Shown: piece after piece, positions 20,517 to 31,864 of the stretch | How positions within the stretch are numbered: position 1 is the stretch's first letter | Layout: every line of letters begins with the position of its first letter | DNA from: Isoetes taiwanensis | Lineage: Eukaryota; Streptophyta; Lycopodiopsida; Isoetales; Isoetaceae | Length of the DNA stretch: 64,000 nucleotides | Reading direction: 5' to 3' | Assembly: GCA_021234155.1 (NCBI GenBank) | Contig: JAJEKV010000054.1 | Coordinates: forward strand, 8,950,655 to 9,014,654 | The notes under the pieces: model-generated | Databases searched by the model: none | Told to the model about the DNA's origin: nothing | What the model saw: the letters and a program-made list of their open reading frames with translations, nothing else | Made by a program: the position numbers and the translations under genes

Positions 20517-23500
20517 CTTGAATATCAATAATTTCCTTCAAATCGGGCATTATATGGCAGAAAGTACCGGATAATAGCATAGCTAGTCTCGACATTGAGA
20601 AGGCCATAGAAATATTATCCAAGAGAAAGGGAAAAAATGGTGTGTGGTGAGTTGAGGATGAAAAGGAGCAAAAATTGATGTTTGATTTATGTTCAACAAG
20701 ATCCAGAAGTGCAAGGTTTTACTCATCATGCTCAAGTCTTCTTGGCGGAGCTAGAGGTTTTTTGTGCAATGACATACATAAGCAATAAACAAAGCAATCC
20801 CAAACAAAGGCAGCCTGTCAAGCTTTCCAATGCAACCTGTGCAGATCTTATGTACTTTAACGCGAGGCAAACAACAAAGTGCAGTCCATAGATGGGATAC
20901 TCTTGTAGTAAAGCATTTGCCTCTTGTTCGGTTTAATGGTTACTTCAAACAAGACGAGTAATTGCGCGTTCCCACCCCCCACCATCAAACAAAGTTTTGT
21001 TTCAAGAGCAACCCAAGAAGCACTAGAGGACTATTAAGCAATATAAAGGCAACAAAATAACAAAGTCCATTTTGTACACGCAATTTGAAAGTTCTGAGAA
21101 AAATAAAGATGGCTACATAATGGCCTAGCTAGATATTTGTGACATATATTATCAAGGGTTATAGTAGAACGTCAATGTTTCATCTCGTTTCATGTGATAA
21201 TAGTTTTTTTGTTTTATAGAACTTCCACAATGAACTTGTATAGATTTGAACTGAATAGATTAAAAGAAACCAAGACGATTATGATAGGTTCTTTTCACGA
21301 TAGGATATAATATACTTTTGTTAGTTGGTCTAGAAAGCTCTGCTCCACATGTTCTCAATTTGCAATTGAGGTTTCGAGGAATGGTGAATTCACTAGGTGG
21401 CCCCTAAAGTATGGTTAGGCATATTTGAAAATACATGTCCTTAAACCACAGGTCTTGCAATTTATCAAGATCCCACCATTGCAAACCATCTAGGCCTGGA
21501 CATTATCGTGATAATCCTCTGGTCCTGGAGTTTATCATGTCGTTTTCAAGCATGCATTGTCAACATTATAAGTTAATATGTTTTTACATATTAGTTATTA
21601 TTTATCATATACATATTTTTAAACCTAATTTTCATCCTCCCAAGTTTTTTTTTTATTAGTTCAAAAACCATGTTTGATTTTGAAAATGTGTCATGGTTTT
21701 TGGGCATGCTCATTTACTATGCTTGTTACTGGTCTACTATGTTGGTTTATATTTTATTTTCTTAGTACATTTGTTTCAATCCTTAAAGTCACTATGGACT
21801 TTAGAGTATAATTTTCTACATTAACTAGTAACTCCAACTATTATATCTAATTTTGCACTACTTTATGATTTTTATTTATAATTATAAACCTATGTTATGT
21901 ACATTGACTTGTTTAGTGGTTGCATGGTGTGGTTTATGTTTTCTTCTTGTTTTATACCATTATATGTATAGTTCTATGTTCAAGTGTTCATTTGTACTTC
22001 TTTTTGCCAATGTCTTCTTTGTGGTATACTATTTAGTATCTACAAGAAATTTATCGCGGCGAACATTTCTTTTGCCCTACTTGTGGCAACAGAGGGTTTG
22101 CATTAAGTCGAAAGGAACTCAGCTATGGACTTGTGAAATTGAACTAAATGTGTCTAACTTGGAGAACTCTAACCTCCATATTGAAAGCAATGCAAAAAAA
22201 CGACGAATATGGTTTTAGGCATGAGTTTGTTTTGTATGCATGTCTAATGTCTTTTATGTATGTCAATGTGAGTTTAATTATTCCAATTTTTGTTTTCCTA
22301 GACAAGCACATGTTTGCTATTGATTTAGGAAATTTTAAGTTCAATTATCATATAGCCTAGGCTAGGTGTCCCGGATAATTGTTTTATTCATTTAGTTGTT
22401 TGAACGATTGTGAGATTAAGTTTTGGAAACGGGAAAAGCTGCAAGTAGTTGGCAACCCAACAATCAAGGAAGCCAATATGATTCAATACGATGGAGCCTT
22501 TGGTATCAAGAGGCTAATTTAAACAAACTCTTATGGAAAGTTGATTTGGGTTTGGAAGGATCAATAAGAGGATCAAAGGCCTACCTATTCTAATGAAAGT
22601 GCAAATTGCTGGAATGCTCAATGTCAAAAAGCATAATGCCAATTGAATTCAATGATACGGTGGAAAGCATGCATAATAAGAAGTAAATAAGAATCCTGCA
22701 GAATTAGCAATGGTGAAATGCAACCATAATGGCCCTTATGGATCAATCCATAGCCAGAAAGAATCTAGGCAAGCATTAAAGAAATGGAAAGCTAGAAAAT
22801 GATTGGTATATCTAGAGTGCATATACGCCTGCATTAATTTTAGTGTTTTTGTTTAATGGTTTAGACCCATGTGCCATGCTATATTTTTGCTTAATTATGT
22901 ATTTTGATAACATGCAATGCTCGAGCTAGATAGGAATAAGGTTTGCTAGGGTAAATTTTGAGATCAATCAGTTTTCGTCCTTATTCTGTCCCTGCCAGAC
23001 TATGCCAAAATAACCGAATACTCTAGCATGAACTCTAGAACGTGGTATGTCTGTGCACATATGACTTTCTCAACACGAGTTTTGGAAGCCTTCATGCTAT
23101 TGATGAACAGACTGCAGCTAAAGCCCGGATCTGCCAAGGCATGCTAATCGCAGCCATAGGAGGCTGATGAGCAATAGATGTTTGAAACTCAATGAGGTCT
23201 TTCAAAGCTAGTTTTGTATTTTTGGCATTAGGGTTCCTCTATTTTTTGTACAGGTTAGAATCCATTTCTTGTAGTTTATTGAAATAACTCTTCCTAGCAT
23301 CCAACATGTCGGAAGACAGACAAAAAGACTCTTAATGAAACCCAAGAAGCCTTTAAGTATTCAGACGAAGTTTCAGAAGGAGATGATGATACGATGTTCA
23401 GAGCAGTGATGAAATACCACATCGTCCCACAGTGCCAGGCCATTCTCCCTAACAACAAATGTCTTTTAATTTTTTCAAATGCTAGAGGTTTTCAAATGCA

Positions 23501-23742
23501 AGAGTTACAATAGTAAGATATTTGTGTAGATAGATACGATGTCAAAGGTGCTTGCACCACATTGTCCTCTATCCTACTCAAGCTATGCACAAGCCTAAGA
23601 CACAGGGGACGGATTGTTGTATGAGTTTGCAACCTCTAGAATCTGGCCCGGTACATGTAGATTTTCACATTGGACTCCCTTAGGCATTTGATTTTCCTCG
23701 GCCGGAAGAGCTATTGAAGAGTTGTCTACATAGAACTTATGA
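20517..23742. other. AT-rich spacer, no supported gene
   Basis: Only short ORFs without coding character are present. The interval 21,560-21,870 weakly resembles 7600-8300. A plus-strand open frame of 121 codons near 21,853-22,218 is hydrophobic only because the DNA is T-rich, so I do not call it a gene. Confidence 0.4.
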
Positions 23743-23828
23743 GATGTCTATATAGAACTTATGTCTAATGTGTTTTCACTTAGGGGATGTCTATATAGAA
23801 CTTATGTGTAGTGTGTTTTTGGAGTAGC
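23743..23828. repeat. two-copy 43-bp tandem repeat
   Basis: The phrase GATGTCTATATAGAACTTAT followed by GT[CG]TA[AG]TGTGTTTT occurs twice with a 43-bp period, and a partial copy precedes it. Confidence 0.8.
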
Positions 23829-26195
23829 CTCGTAAATAAATCGCAGGCCTTTCAAATGTAGATGCCTTTAATTTTAGCTACAACACAAACAATTGGCAAA
23901 TTCCAATGTCACAAAAAGTTCAAGTAAACATGACGAAAAAACATGGGACAGACAAGAGCATAAGAAAGGGACTCCATAATCAGCACAGAGAAGAGAGAGG
24001 AGAAGTTGAGCTGTTGAAGAAGTTGTTGCTCTTTATTTCTCTAGTTTCAAATTCTCATTGGTCATTGAACGTTACTGGTCAAACATCTCTCTCTATGTGA
24101 TGGCCCAAATGTCCTGAATGAAAAGTAGTGAGATTTGAGCTTGATCCATTTTCCAAATTCCTTTCTTTTTTCCCTTTTTTTTAATCACAAATCTACTAAT
24201 TGATCCATTTGTATACAACGATTAATCTATTTTGTGACCTCCCTTCTGAGATTTTTTTCAACCTTTTTGAAATCTAGTACTAGGCGAAGCTCCACTTTCG
24301 AGAGCCATATTGCTCACCGTCTGGTTGAGATTGAAGTTATTGATTCTTTTTTCTTCTTGAATTTATTGCTTTTTTTTTATCGAATAGTGGAGTAGCTTGC
24401 TCTTTTTATCAATGGATGTTGAAATGCGCTCAATCTATCTATCTATCTATCAATGCATGATATATTATATATTATACATTATACAGAGTAGCATTTTGCA
24501 GCAACTTCAATGAAAGCAGCATCAATTCTTTAGCCGTGCCCCATCTGGTTGTTGACCCAAGAGAAAGAGTAAGGGCCATTTGACAATTTCCAAAAATAAG
24601 AAAAATGTAAGGGCTTTTTTAGTTTTCCCCAAATAATAATCCTAACCCTAATGTAAACGGCGACCAGTTCTCTTCCATGTCGCGACCGGAGCTCGCATGC
24701 AGAGATTTGTTGCAGATCAAATAGGTAACAACAGCCTTCTCGCAGAAAACAATTGCGGTTTAATACTTCTTTCCAATTGAAACAGGGATATATCTCCAAT
24801 CAAATGCCTACTGGTGATTCAACCTGAGAAGTAACTCTTATGTATATCTGCTAAAAGTAAGAATTCTTGTTATAGAGTTGAATCTTTCTTCATTTATCAT
24901 GTAGTGGACCTTAGTTGTTGTGAAACAGACCGCCTTGCACTCTACAAGCCGTTTCAAGCAGAGCCCAATTTTTGAAGTTGGATATGCATATACAGATTTG
25001 ATATCTTTTTCGTCAATTTGAAGTTTTGACTTATGATGAGGTATGATGTATTCAGAAGAAAATGCCTCCATATCTTGGACCTGTGCGCTCGGGTTTTCTC
25101 TGTAGAAGTAAAGGTGATATCAAAGAGTTTGCTTGCAAAATCATCTCGGTGAGATACGCAGAACCGATCAAGAAAATGGAGATCAGGGGTTCGAGTGATA
25201 CCATTGGAGTGTATCACTCATTTAAAGGTGTTCACCAAAAAGTATTTATCATCTGATCATGTTCTTGCCTCAAGCTGTTAGGGTATTAATCTACATTCTT
25301 TTTGCTCTTTCATCTAATTTATTGTTTTTTTAACATATCTCAGCTAATGTATTTAACGTTTTGCATTGCATGCACAATGATGGAGGACAGAATATATATA
25401 CAGAAACAAAGCTTTTACGGTTCAACAAACTCTGATTACTAGTCTGGTTACAATTATTATAGTTTCTTTTCATGTCTTTTTTTTGTTCAAATTTCTCAAC
25501 ACGACGGCCTGGCTTTAAGCAACACATAGTATTTCAAAATAAGGTATGAGTCACTTTGTTCATTGCCAATCATCTCCATTTACTTTGGGCAATTATAATT
25601 CCATTTTGTTGAGGTTATTTGGTTTATCCCATGCAAGAAGGTCATTTTGAAGTTCAGATCTTATCTGCTGAGTTTTCAGTTTTGTAGATTGAATAGATTC
25701 CCTGCTTTAAAGTTAATCACCAATTTTCAATGGTTTAGAGTGTACTTGCTTAATTTGATGATCAGATTATTCTTTCATTAAGTCATTTGCCAATTGATTC
25801 TTTGCTCATATTCTCTAAGTTTTCTTGAGTACGAATTGAGCATCCACACTTGAATATGTGATTTGGGATGATCCATTTTTGCAGCACACTACATATTGTC
25901 TGTAAGATAATTTGACTTTTTAATGCTTATTTCCTTTTGCTTTCTAATGGGTTCTGATTCTTTAAATCACATCTTGTGACTCTAATTCATGTATTGTAAC
26001 ACAAATGGTATAATTGTGGTTTCAACTCCCACATGTTCATTGCAGCCACAAAAAAGTAAAGACAGCGACCATAAAAAAATTAGTAACAGTTGCCATAAGT
26101 AATCACCATTAGATATCATGTGTATTCGTATCGGTTAACTACTGGGGATCATGTCAAAAAATCATATTAAGAAATTCAAACTAGTCTATTTATCA
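23829..26195. other. spacer with no convincing gene
   Basis: AT-rich DNA. At 24,676 a short ATG frame (MSRPELACRDLLQIK) follows a leader-like sequence and ends at TAG directly before a GTAACA. It could be a first exon of a host gene, but no continuation is clear. Short frames at 24,838-25,256 on both strands are not recognisable. Confidence 0.35.
24431..24451. repeat. ATCT microsatellite
   Basis: About five ATCT units in CAATCTATCTATCTATCTATC. Confidence 0.9.
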
Positions 26196-26345
26196 CTTGA
26201 TGGTATTGATGATTAATCACTACGGAACAACATAGCAACCATGCACTATAAATTATCGTGTCAATATACACTTGAGGGTATTGATGATTAATCACTATAG
26301 AACATCAGAGGGATTATGCACTCAAAATTACAATATCAATGTACC
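26196..26345. repeat. diverged ~75-bp tandem duplication
   Basis: Two copies share GGTATTGATGATTAATCACTA and AT[AG]TCAAT[AG]TAC at matching positions about 75 bp apart, with scattered differences between. Confidence 0.65.
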
Positions 26346-26637
26346 AAGAAATATAGACGCGATCAAATATCATTCCTCTAAACTTGGCATATTAACCAGT
26401 ACTACACATCATATACTTTAAGGCATTATAGAGACCAACTACATTTATCATGTTTCAATGCTATGTTAAAAAACAATATTTGTTTATTACATTCTAAAAT
26501 TGTGTTCATGAACCATATTGTATAACTAGACATGGTTTGTAAACTTTTTGGCCCACAAAAACGTCTTGATTTTCTAGTATGATTTTCACTACTAAACCAT
26601 TTGAAAAAAATCATACCAACTCAATTTTGGGGGCCTT

Positions 26638-27102
26638 GTGCTACAATCTCTTATAAGCCATGAGGGCACGTGCATGAATGCAGCAACCTCTCTTGGTATC
26701 GGGTCAGATTGTGCAATCTACTTTGAGATGGATGTTAGGAGTGAGAAAGAGCTAAGAAACAGAAATAAGAATACCATGATGCAATCATGGTATTTGGGAA
26801 GAGTGCTTAGTATGCGCAAGAAACTTGGAAGAGCATGGAAAGAAACTAGAGAGCCAGTAGATTTGGTTGACAGACCATCATACTCTGTAGAGCTTAATTT
26901 GGCTTGGTATAATGAGCATAAAGCATGTAGAAGGTTGTGGTACAATTTTGATCTATCAGACAGTCAATCAATCTCATTAGATTCCGTGATAGCACTAGCT
27001 TCTTTAACGTATAACCCAGACAATGGTAGATACCAGCTTGATGATCATGATATGTTGCAATTTAATAAGTTTTTGGCTGATAAAAAAAAAGGTATCTATT
27101 AA
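26638..27102 (+). CDS. unrecognised orphan ORF or exon
   Basis: An open frame of 154 codons whose composition looks coding, unlike its AT-rich surroundings. The initiator in the frame is TTG or later; the first ATG is within MNAATSLGIG near 26,671. It contains WYLGRVLSMRKKLGRAW, ETREPVDLVDRPSY and LDSVIALASLTYN, and ends KKKGIY at 27,102. The end is close to a GTATCTATT that could be a splice donor. I know no family with these motifs. It may be an exon of a degenerate transposon gene or of a host gene. Confidence 0.4.
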   Translation: MLQSLISHEGTCMNAATSLGIGSDCAIYFEMDVRSEKELRNRNKNTMMQSWYLGRVLSMRKKLGRAWKETREPVDLVDRPSYSVELNLAWYNEHKACRRLWYNFDLSDSQSISLDSVIALASLTYNPDNGRYQLDDHDMLQFNKFLADKKKGIY

Positions 27103-27765
27103 GTTTATGTTGGCTTAGTTGTATTCCTGAATTTTTGTCTGATAAAACAATGTTTGTGGCAGGAAATAAAGGCAAGGCAAAGCTTCTTTGAAGTTTGATT
27201 CAAGGCCTCTTCACGAATTCTAGACAGGTTCACTTCAAGCTGAAATGCAACTTATGTTACAACTGAATCTGTGGTACAGTTTATGTTGAGACATCTGGTT
27301 TCTAATTGTTGAATTTGCTACGTTTACAGTTTGCTTCCAACATGAAGGGACATGAATTATGAGAAGACGTGCTCAAAATAAGAACTTTTGATCCATAAGC
27401 AGCTTTCTTTAGCTTCTACTATTTTGTATTATTGAAGAATGGAGACTTCTTTCTACAGACATATCCTCCAAGTTTTGGATTCATCTCCAGCCATTTGAAC
27501 TTGCTTCAATATTTGCTTTGGCAAAGCTTATAAGAAAGTCTTGAAAAATGAAATGTAAGAAGTGCTGTATATGAACATCTGCTAACCCCAATACAAATTC
27601 CAGCATTTATTCATTTGTTTGCATTAATATGTGTTAGTTCTTTTCTTTGTTCCTTTCTTTGCTTTCTAATTCAGTTTATTCATTTGTTTGCATTAAGGTG
27701 TATTAGTATGTGTGCTTTGTTCCTTTGTTTGCTGCTTTGTTGGCTTTGTTCCTTTCTTAGCTTTC
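27103..27765. other. spacer with a short local duplication
   Basis: No gene. The phrase TTTATTCATTTGTTTGCATTAA occurs at about 27,606 and 27,676 and CTTTGTTCCTTTCTT recurs. The CTTTCTAATTCAGTTTA copy at about 27,662 shows the unoccupied form of the site into which the next element inserted. Confidence 0.5.
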
Positions 27766-27768
27766 TAA

Positions 27769-28688
27769 GGGTCATTTCCCACTTGCCATTAAATTAAGTT
27801 AAATAGGGCAAATAACTGGAACTTGCTTTCCCACTGACCCTTAAGTTCATACCAGTTAAGTTAATTCCAGTTAATTTTTAACTGTTCATTAACTTAACGG
27901 AGCATCCTTCCCACTAGAAAAAGTTAAGTTATTTTTTTAACCAAATTTAAAAATATTTAACCAACTAGTGCAAAAGTTAAGTGACCTAAGCAAGGTCCAC
28001 TTAACTTCTAACTTTTTGGTTAAGCATTAAGCTAACTTAACTACAAGTGAGAAATGGTTCCAGTTAGGTTAGACTCTTAAATCATAATTTTGACAAGGAT
28101 GCCAGCTAGTTGACCAAGTGTCTTATTAGTTTGATAGATTGAATAAAAAACATTAAAATAGGAGGTGGATTTTAAGAATTTTACGATTGATTGACTGGTC
28201 ACGTAGTACTTGACTAGAAAGTATTAAAATGGAAAGAGTTGACTACAAGTCAATAGATTGGCGAGAAAGTGTCTAAGTTAACCAAAAGTCAACTCATTGA
28301 CTAGAGGGTCAGCCACTTTACTAGATTTTACTACGTAGTCAAACAATTCACAAAAATAGTAACTCGACAAAAAAAGTCATATCCTCCATTTAACTTAACC
28401 ATATCTTTTAACTGACGTGAGAAACGAACACATTTATCTCTAACCTAACAAAACTTCTTAACTGCTAGTGTGAAGCACAAGCTTATTATAAAGGTTAGGT
28501 TAAGTTGATTTCATGAGCTTAACCTAAGTGGTCCATAATTGGTATAATGCGAATGCATATCTTCACAATCCTTTAAGTTAGTCTTAACTTAATGACTTTA
28601 ATGCGAAATCACAACCTACTTTTCATTAAGTTAAGAGATAACCAACTGGTTAAGTTAACCTAACCTAATTGCAAGTGGGAAACTACCC
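27769..28688. mobile_element. PIF/Harbinger (Tourist-like) non-autonomous DNA element
   Basis: A 920-bp segment bounded by imperfect terminal inverted repeats: GGGTCATTTCCCACTTG at the left and, on the other strand at the right, GGGTAGTTTCCCACTTG. It is flanked by the trinucleotide TAA on each side (27,766-27,768 and 28,689-28,691). A TAA/TTA duplication is the hallmark of PIF/Harbinger. The interior is rich in TTAAGTTA/TAACTTAA words and has no ORF, so transposition would need an enzyme supplied in trans. Confidence 0.82.
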
Positions 28689-28691
28689 TAA

Positions 28692-29209
28692 TTCAGTTTA
28701 TGTGAAATGGTTTCTATGTTCCATCATTATTAAATGTATCTGAATGCATATCTGCTTGGGATTTGCTTGTAGTAGATAATTAGGAAATACATAAAAGAAA
28801 GAATAAAACAATCTGATATAACAAACCCAGAAATCTGATACAAGAAATAATCTGTTAACAACGAATTTCAGTGATAAACATTGTTATCTTTCTCACTGAA
28901 TTTATATCTTAACAAATTACACTATTAGAAAAACTGTATTTCAGATTCAGAAGACTATCAAATTCAAAAACCATGTTATATTAATACTTAAGCTTGTTTT
29001 TAACAAAAAGCTTTACAAAAAGCCTGTAGATTAGGAGCCCGACTTCAGCCTTTTTATAAAAAAGCTTGGACATTTTTTAAAAACCCAGAAGGAGACGAAA
29101 CAGAGGGATATCTGATTTCTTTGCACACTCTACATCCTTTATATCCGATTTAATCACTGCTTTGAACTGTACAGCAAAAAGAAAACTTAGTATTCAGAAG
29201 ATTTTATCA
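28692..29209. other. AT-rich spacer, no gene seen
   Basis: No ORF or repeat of note. It separates the Harbinger-like element from the minus-strand H3-tail-like ORF. Confidence 0.4.
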
Positions 29210-29482
29210 CTAAAAGTAATCGGGAGGGGGCATCTTCAGAGCCACACGAAGGTAAATCCCATCAGCTTCCATATTCATCTGCAAAAGATGCTCATCTTCA
29301 GGATTGACACGATCAACCCACTGCTGCACTTTATCCGAAACTGAAGCTCCTTGTCTCTGCAATCGCTCCACCTCCAAGGCTGAGAATTTTGGCACAGAGG
29401 TCATTTGCATGCCCGGATGACTGGAAGAAGAGGACTCATCCTCTTTCTTGGGCTTCCGAGCAGTATACTTAAGCCTCGCCAT
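29210..29482 (-). CDS. 90-residue protein with histone-H3-tail-like N-terminus
   Basis: ATG at 29,482 (a true ATG; the longer open frame upstream lacks coding character). The protein starts MARLKYTARKPKKEDESSSS. Compared with the histone H3 tail (ARTKQTARKS), residues A1, R2, K4, T6, A7, R8 and K9 are kept while T3 and Q5 differ. The rest (VPKFSALEVERLQRQGASV, DEHLLQMNMEADGIYLRVAL) is not histone: there is no histone fold. It ends PPPDYF at 29,210. A TATA box lies about 155 nt upstream. It may be a retroelement or viral gag-type start, or a small host gene; I do not recognise the family. Confidence 0.5.
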   Translation of the reverse strand: MARLKYTARKPKKEDESSSSSHPGMQMTSVPKFSALEVERLQRQGASVSDKVQQWVDRVNPEDEHLLQMNMEADGIYLRVALKMPPPDYF

Positions 29483-29634
29483 GAAGAAGCGACTGAAGAA
29501 AGGAAGATCAAACAATCTAGCAAAGAAAATAAAGAAGGGATGAAGAATCTGCTGCATGCAGAATTGGGGCTCGAAACACCATGCAATAATAGTTTTTTTT
29601 TTTTGTTTTGTTTCTGTAATAGGCCTCTCCCCTC

Positions 29635-29641
29635 TTATATG
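29635..29641 (-). promoter_or_regulatory. TATA-like box upstream of the H3-tail-like ORF
   Basis: In minus sense GGCATATAAGAGG, 153-159 nt before the ATG, followed by an A-rich leader. Confidence 0.45.
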
Positions 29642-29757
29642 CCATATTATGGGGGCATTATGTCCAATATACCTCCAACATAACATTAAGTATACCATAT
29701 GTATTCCTTAACGTATTTTCTACCCATTAAGTATTTTTAAATATTCCAATATGCATG

Positions 29758-30453
29758 GATTTAATCAGATATAATAGACATGGATATAATTTTAAAATTA
29801 TATGTTATGTTTAATTCTTCTTGATTCTTATATAATTTTTATAAGTTCTAAATATATAACTTTATCTTTAAATTTAAAGTATAATTGTTATAAAAGCATT
29901 TAATTTCATTTGCTTTCTAAACTAATTAGACATTTCAAGAATATAAAATTTTTAAATTCAATGATTTCTTAACAAATTTAAAATTTACCAATCAGGATAA
30001 TTTGTAAATGAAATATGATGGTTTGATAAGTGATTGACTTATAATTATATGAGAATTTTACAATTTACACTTACCATTTTAAAAATACTTAAAAAAAAAA
30101 TATTAGATTAAGATTAATTAAAAGATAAAGTTTATGATTTAATAACAAATACTAAATAGTTTATTATTGATGAAATAAATATATATTGAAAATTATTTTA
30201 AAAATAAACTATTCAAATTTTTGTAATTAAAACATATAATCATTTGATTAATTTCATCTAAACTTTTTTTTAAATGTTTTGAAATAACATTTTAATTATA
30301 TAGAGTCATATGAGATGAAAATTTAATTTTAAATAGATTAAAGTAAAAATTAGTCTAGAAAGTAATTTTAAAATTTGATAACTATTATACTTTTTATTTA
30401 AAGATAAACTAAAAATTTTATAAAAGTCAACAAGAGTTAAAAATACATATAAT
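29758..30453. repeat. ~690-bp AT-rich direct repeat, copy 1
   Basis: Begins GGATTTAATCAGATATAATA and ends GTTAAAAATACATATAAT. It is highly similar to 31,865-32,536. No terminal inverted repeat or TG...CA ends are seen, so it is not a typical LTR. Copy 1 is followed by an inserted tandem element that copy 2 lacks. Confidence 0.88.
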
Positions 30454-31386
30454 CCCATCGATCCGAGACATCGGATCGCCATTTTAGAATGGGACAAGCA
30501 TGCATGTTTTGCATGCATGCGGGCGGCGCATGCCCGTTCTGGTTGGGAGTTCGCTATTTTAGGCGTGTTTCTGCTTCGACTTCTCATCGGCGCTTCCTCT
30601 TCTCTCTCAGCAGTACCTTATTCTCTTTGAATTGTTTCCAGTCCTGTGACCTTCGTCCTCGATCCTAGTTTGTTAAGGAAGTCCTTTGGTATTCGGGCGG
30701 TTTGTTGGTTTCATGCGAGTCCCATTCTAGAATCCCATCGATCCGAGACATCGGATCGCCATTCTAGAATGGGACGAGCATGCATGTTTTGCATGCATGC
30801 GGGGGGCGCATGCCCGATTACAGTTGGGAGTTCGCTATTTTAGCGCGTTTACGCCCGACTTCTCATCGGGCTTCCTCTTCTCTCAGTGATTACCTTATTC
30901 TCTTTGAACCCACCCTCCCCTTCTTTGTTATTGTATTTTTATCGCGTGGCACGCTACAGAATCAACCCCTCCACTCGGGAGGTTTGTTTTGTCTTGTTGT
31001 TTTGTTGGTGATGTGCGGTGCGGGTTCGCGGCGACATCCGTTTCGACTTTTTCCATTCGTGGGTTTTGGGAGCGATTTTTATGCCTTACGTTTTGTCCAA
31101 GCCCCTTGCCGAAGGCTTATCACTAGGGTTTTTCCTCGAAAACCCGAAAGGGCGGGGTTTTTTAATCCCGGTGATAAGGTTTCGGCAGGTACACTAGCCC
31201 AGTCTCTATTAGCATTGTATTTTGTTGGGGTCCAAATGATATAATTGGATTTTCCCTTTATTTTTTATGGGTAGTTCGCATGTGTGCGGCTACCCACTAT
31301 CCACCATTGTAGAAAATCTGCTGAGATGAATGAGAAGCAAGTCTAAGGGCGGTTTGTTGGTTTCATGCGAGTCCCATTCTAGAATC
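30454..31386. mobile_element. tandem insertion of a palindrome-rich element
   Basis: Two units start with CCCATCGATCCGAGACATCGG (30,454 and 30,734) and end with a shared 39-bp end, GGGCGG...CATTCTAGAAT (30,695-30,733 and 31,347-31,385). The first ~170 bp of both units are similar and carry nested palindromes (GATCCGA/TCGGATC, CATTCTAGAATG, GCATGCAT hairpins). The unit end in inverted sense, ATTCTAGAATGGGAC, repeats a block near the unit start, like a terminal inverted repeat. Unit 1 is ~280 bp; unit 2 holds an unrelated ~440-bp interior with the conserved foldback. The other AT-rich repeat reads straight from ACATATAAT into TTATCATGACAT, giving an empty site. Confidence 0.6.
31104..31189. other. 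foldback with conserved core, copy 2
   Basis: The outer stem CTTGCCGAAGGCTTATCAC pairs with GTGATAAGGTTTCGGCA (about 17 pairs, few mismatches). The inner part is TAGGG-TTTTTCCTCGAAAACCC-GAAAGGGCGGGGTTTTTTAAT-CCCG, with a GGGTTTT/AAAACCC hairpin. See copies 1 (8867) and 3 (41,370). Confidence 0.85.
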
Positions 31387-31864
31387 TTATCATGACATCC
31401 TTGAAGGATTATTAGATTTGAATAAGTCCAATTTGTGTTAAATACGTTATGATGCCTCGAGAAATTTGAGCAGTTAGTAAAGGAACAGAAAGACTTTATG
31501 AGTAGTGTCGAAGATCTTCTGAAGCCCTCCTTTGAACAGGGATTGTGCTGTTTGATCCAAGTATAGGAACATCTGAAGCTGAAAACAGAAAGAAGAAAAT
31601 GCGAGGAGCCGTGGCCACACCTCCTCCTGATGGCTAGCAAGTAGAGCCCGTTTTAGTTGTGCTTAAACTATCTTGCATCCCTTGTATTTAAAAAAATTTG
31701 AACCACTAGGACAGCCCTCCAACATTCTCTTTGAGGCGCTTATTATCAATAGTATGGCATAATAGAGTTACTCAGAATAAATTCGATAAGCACAGACCCA
31801 ATTTATTTATCAGGCAGCCGGGACAGGTTCAACCCATCGAATGATGGCATATTCAACAAAACTT
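31387..31864. other. spacer between the inserted element and AT-rich repeat copy 2
   Basis: It begins with TTATCATGACAT, the sequence that also follows repeat copy 2 at 32,537. After that the two diverge. No gene is supported. Confidence 0.45.

Noticed and set aside
21853-22218. 121-codon hydrophobic ORF
   Set aside because: T-rich AT spacer; codon use follows base composition and no motif or promoter supports it.
31104-31189. Foldback as a hammerhead or twister ribozyme
   Set aside because: The required hammerhead CTGATGA box and the twister core are absent.
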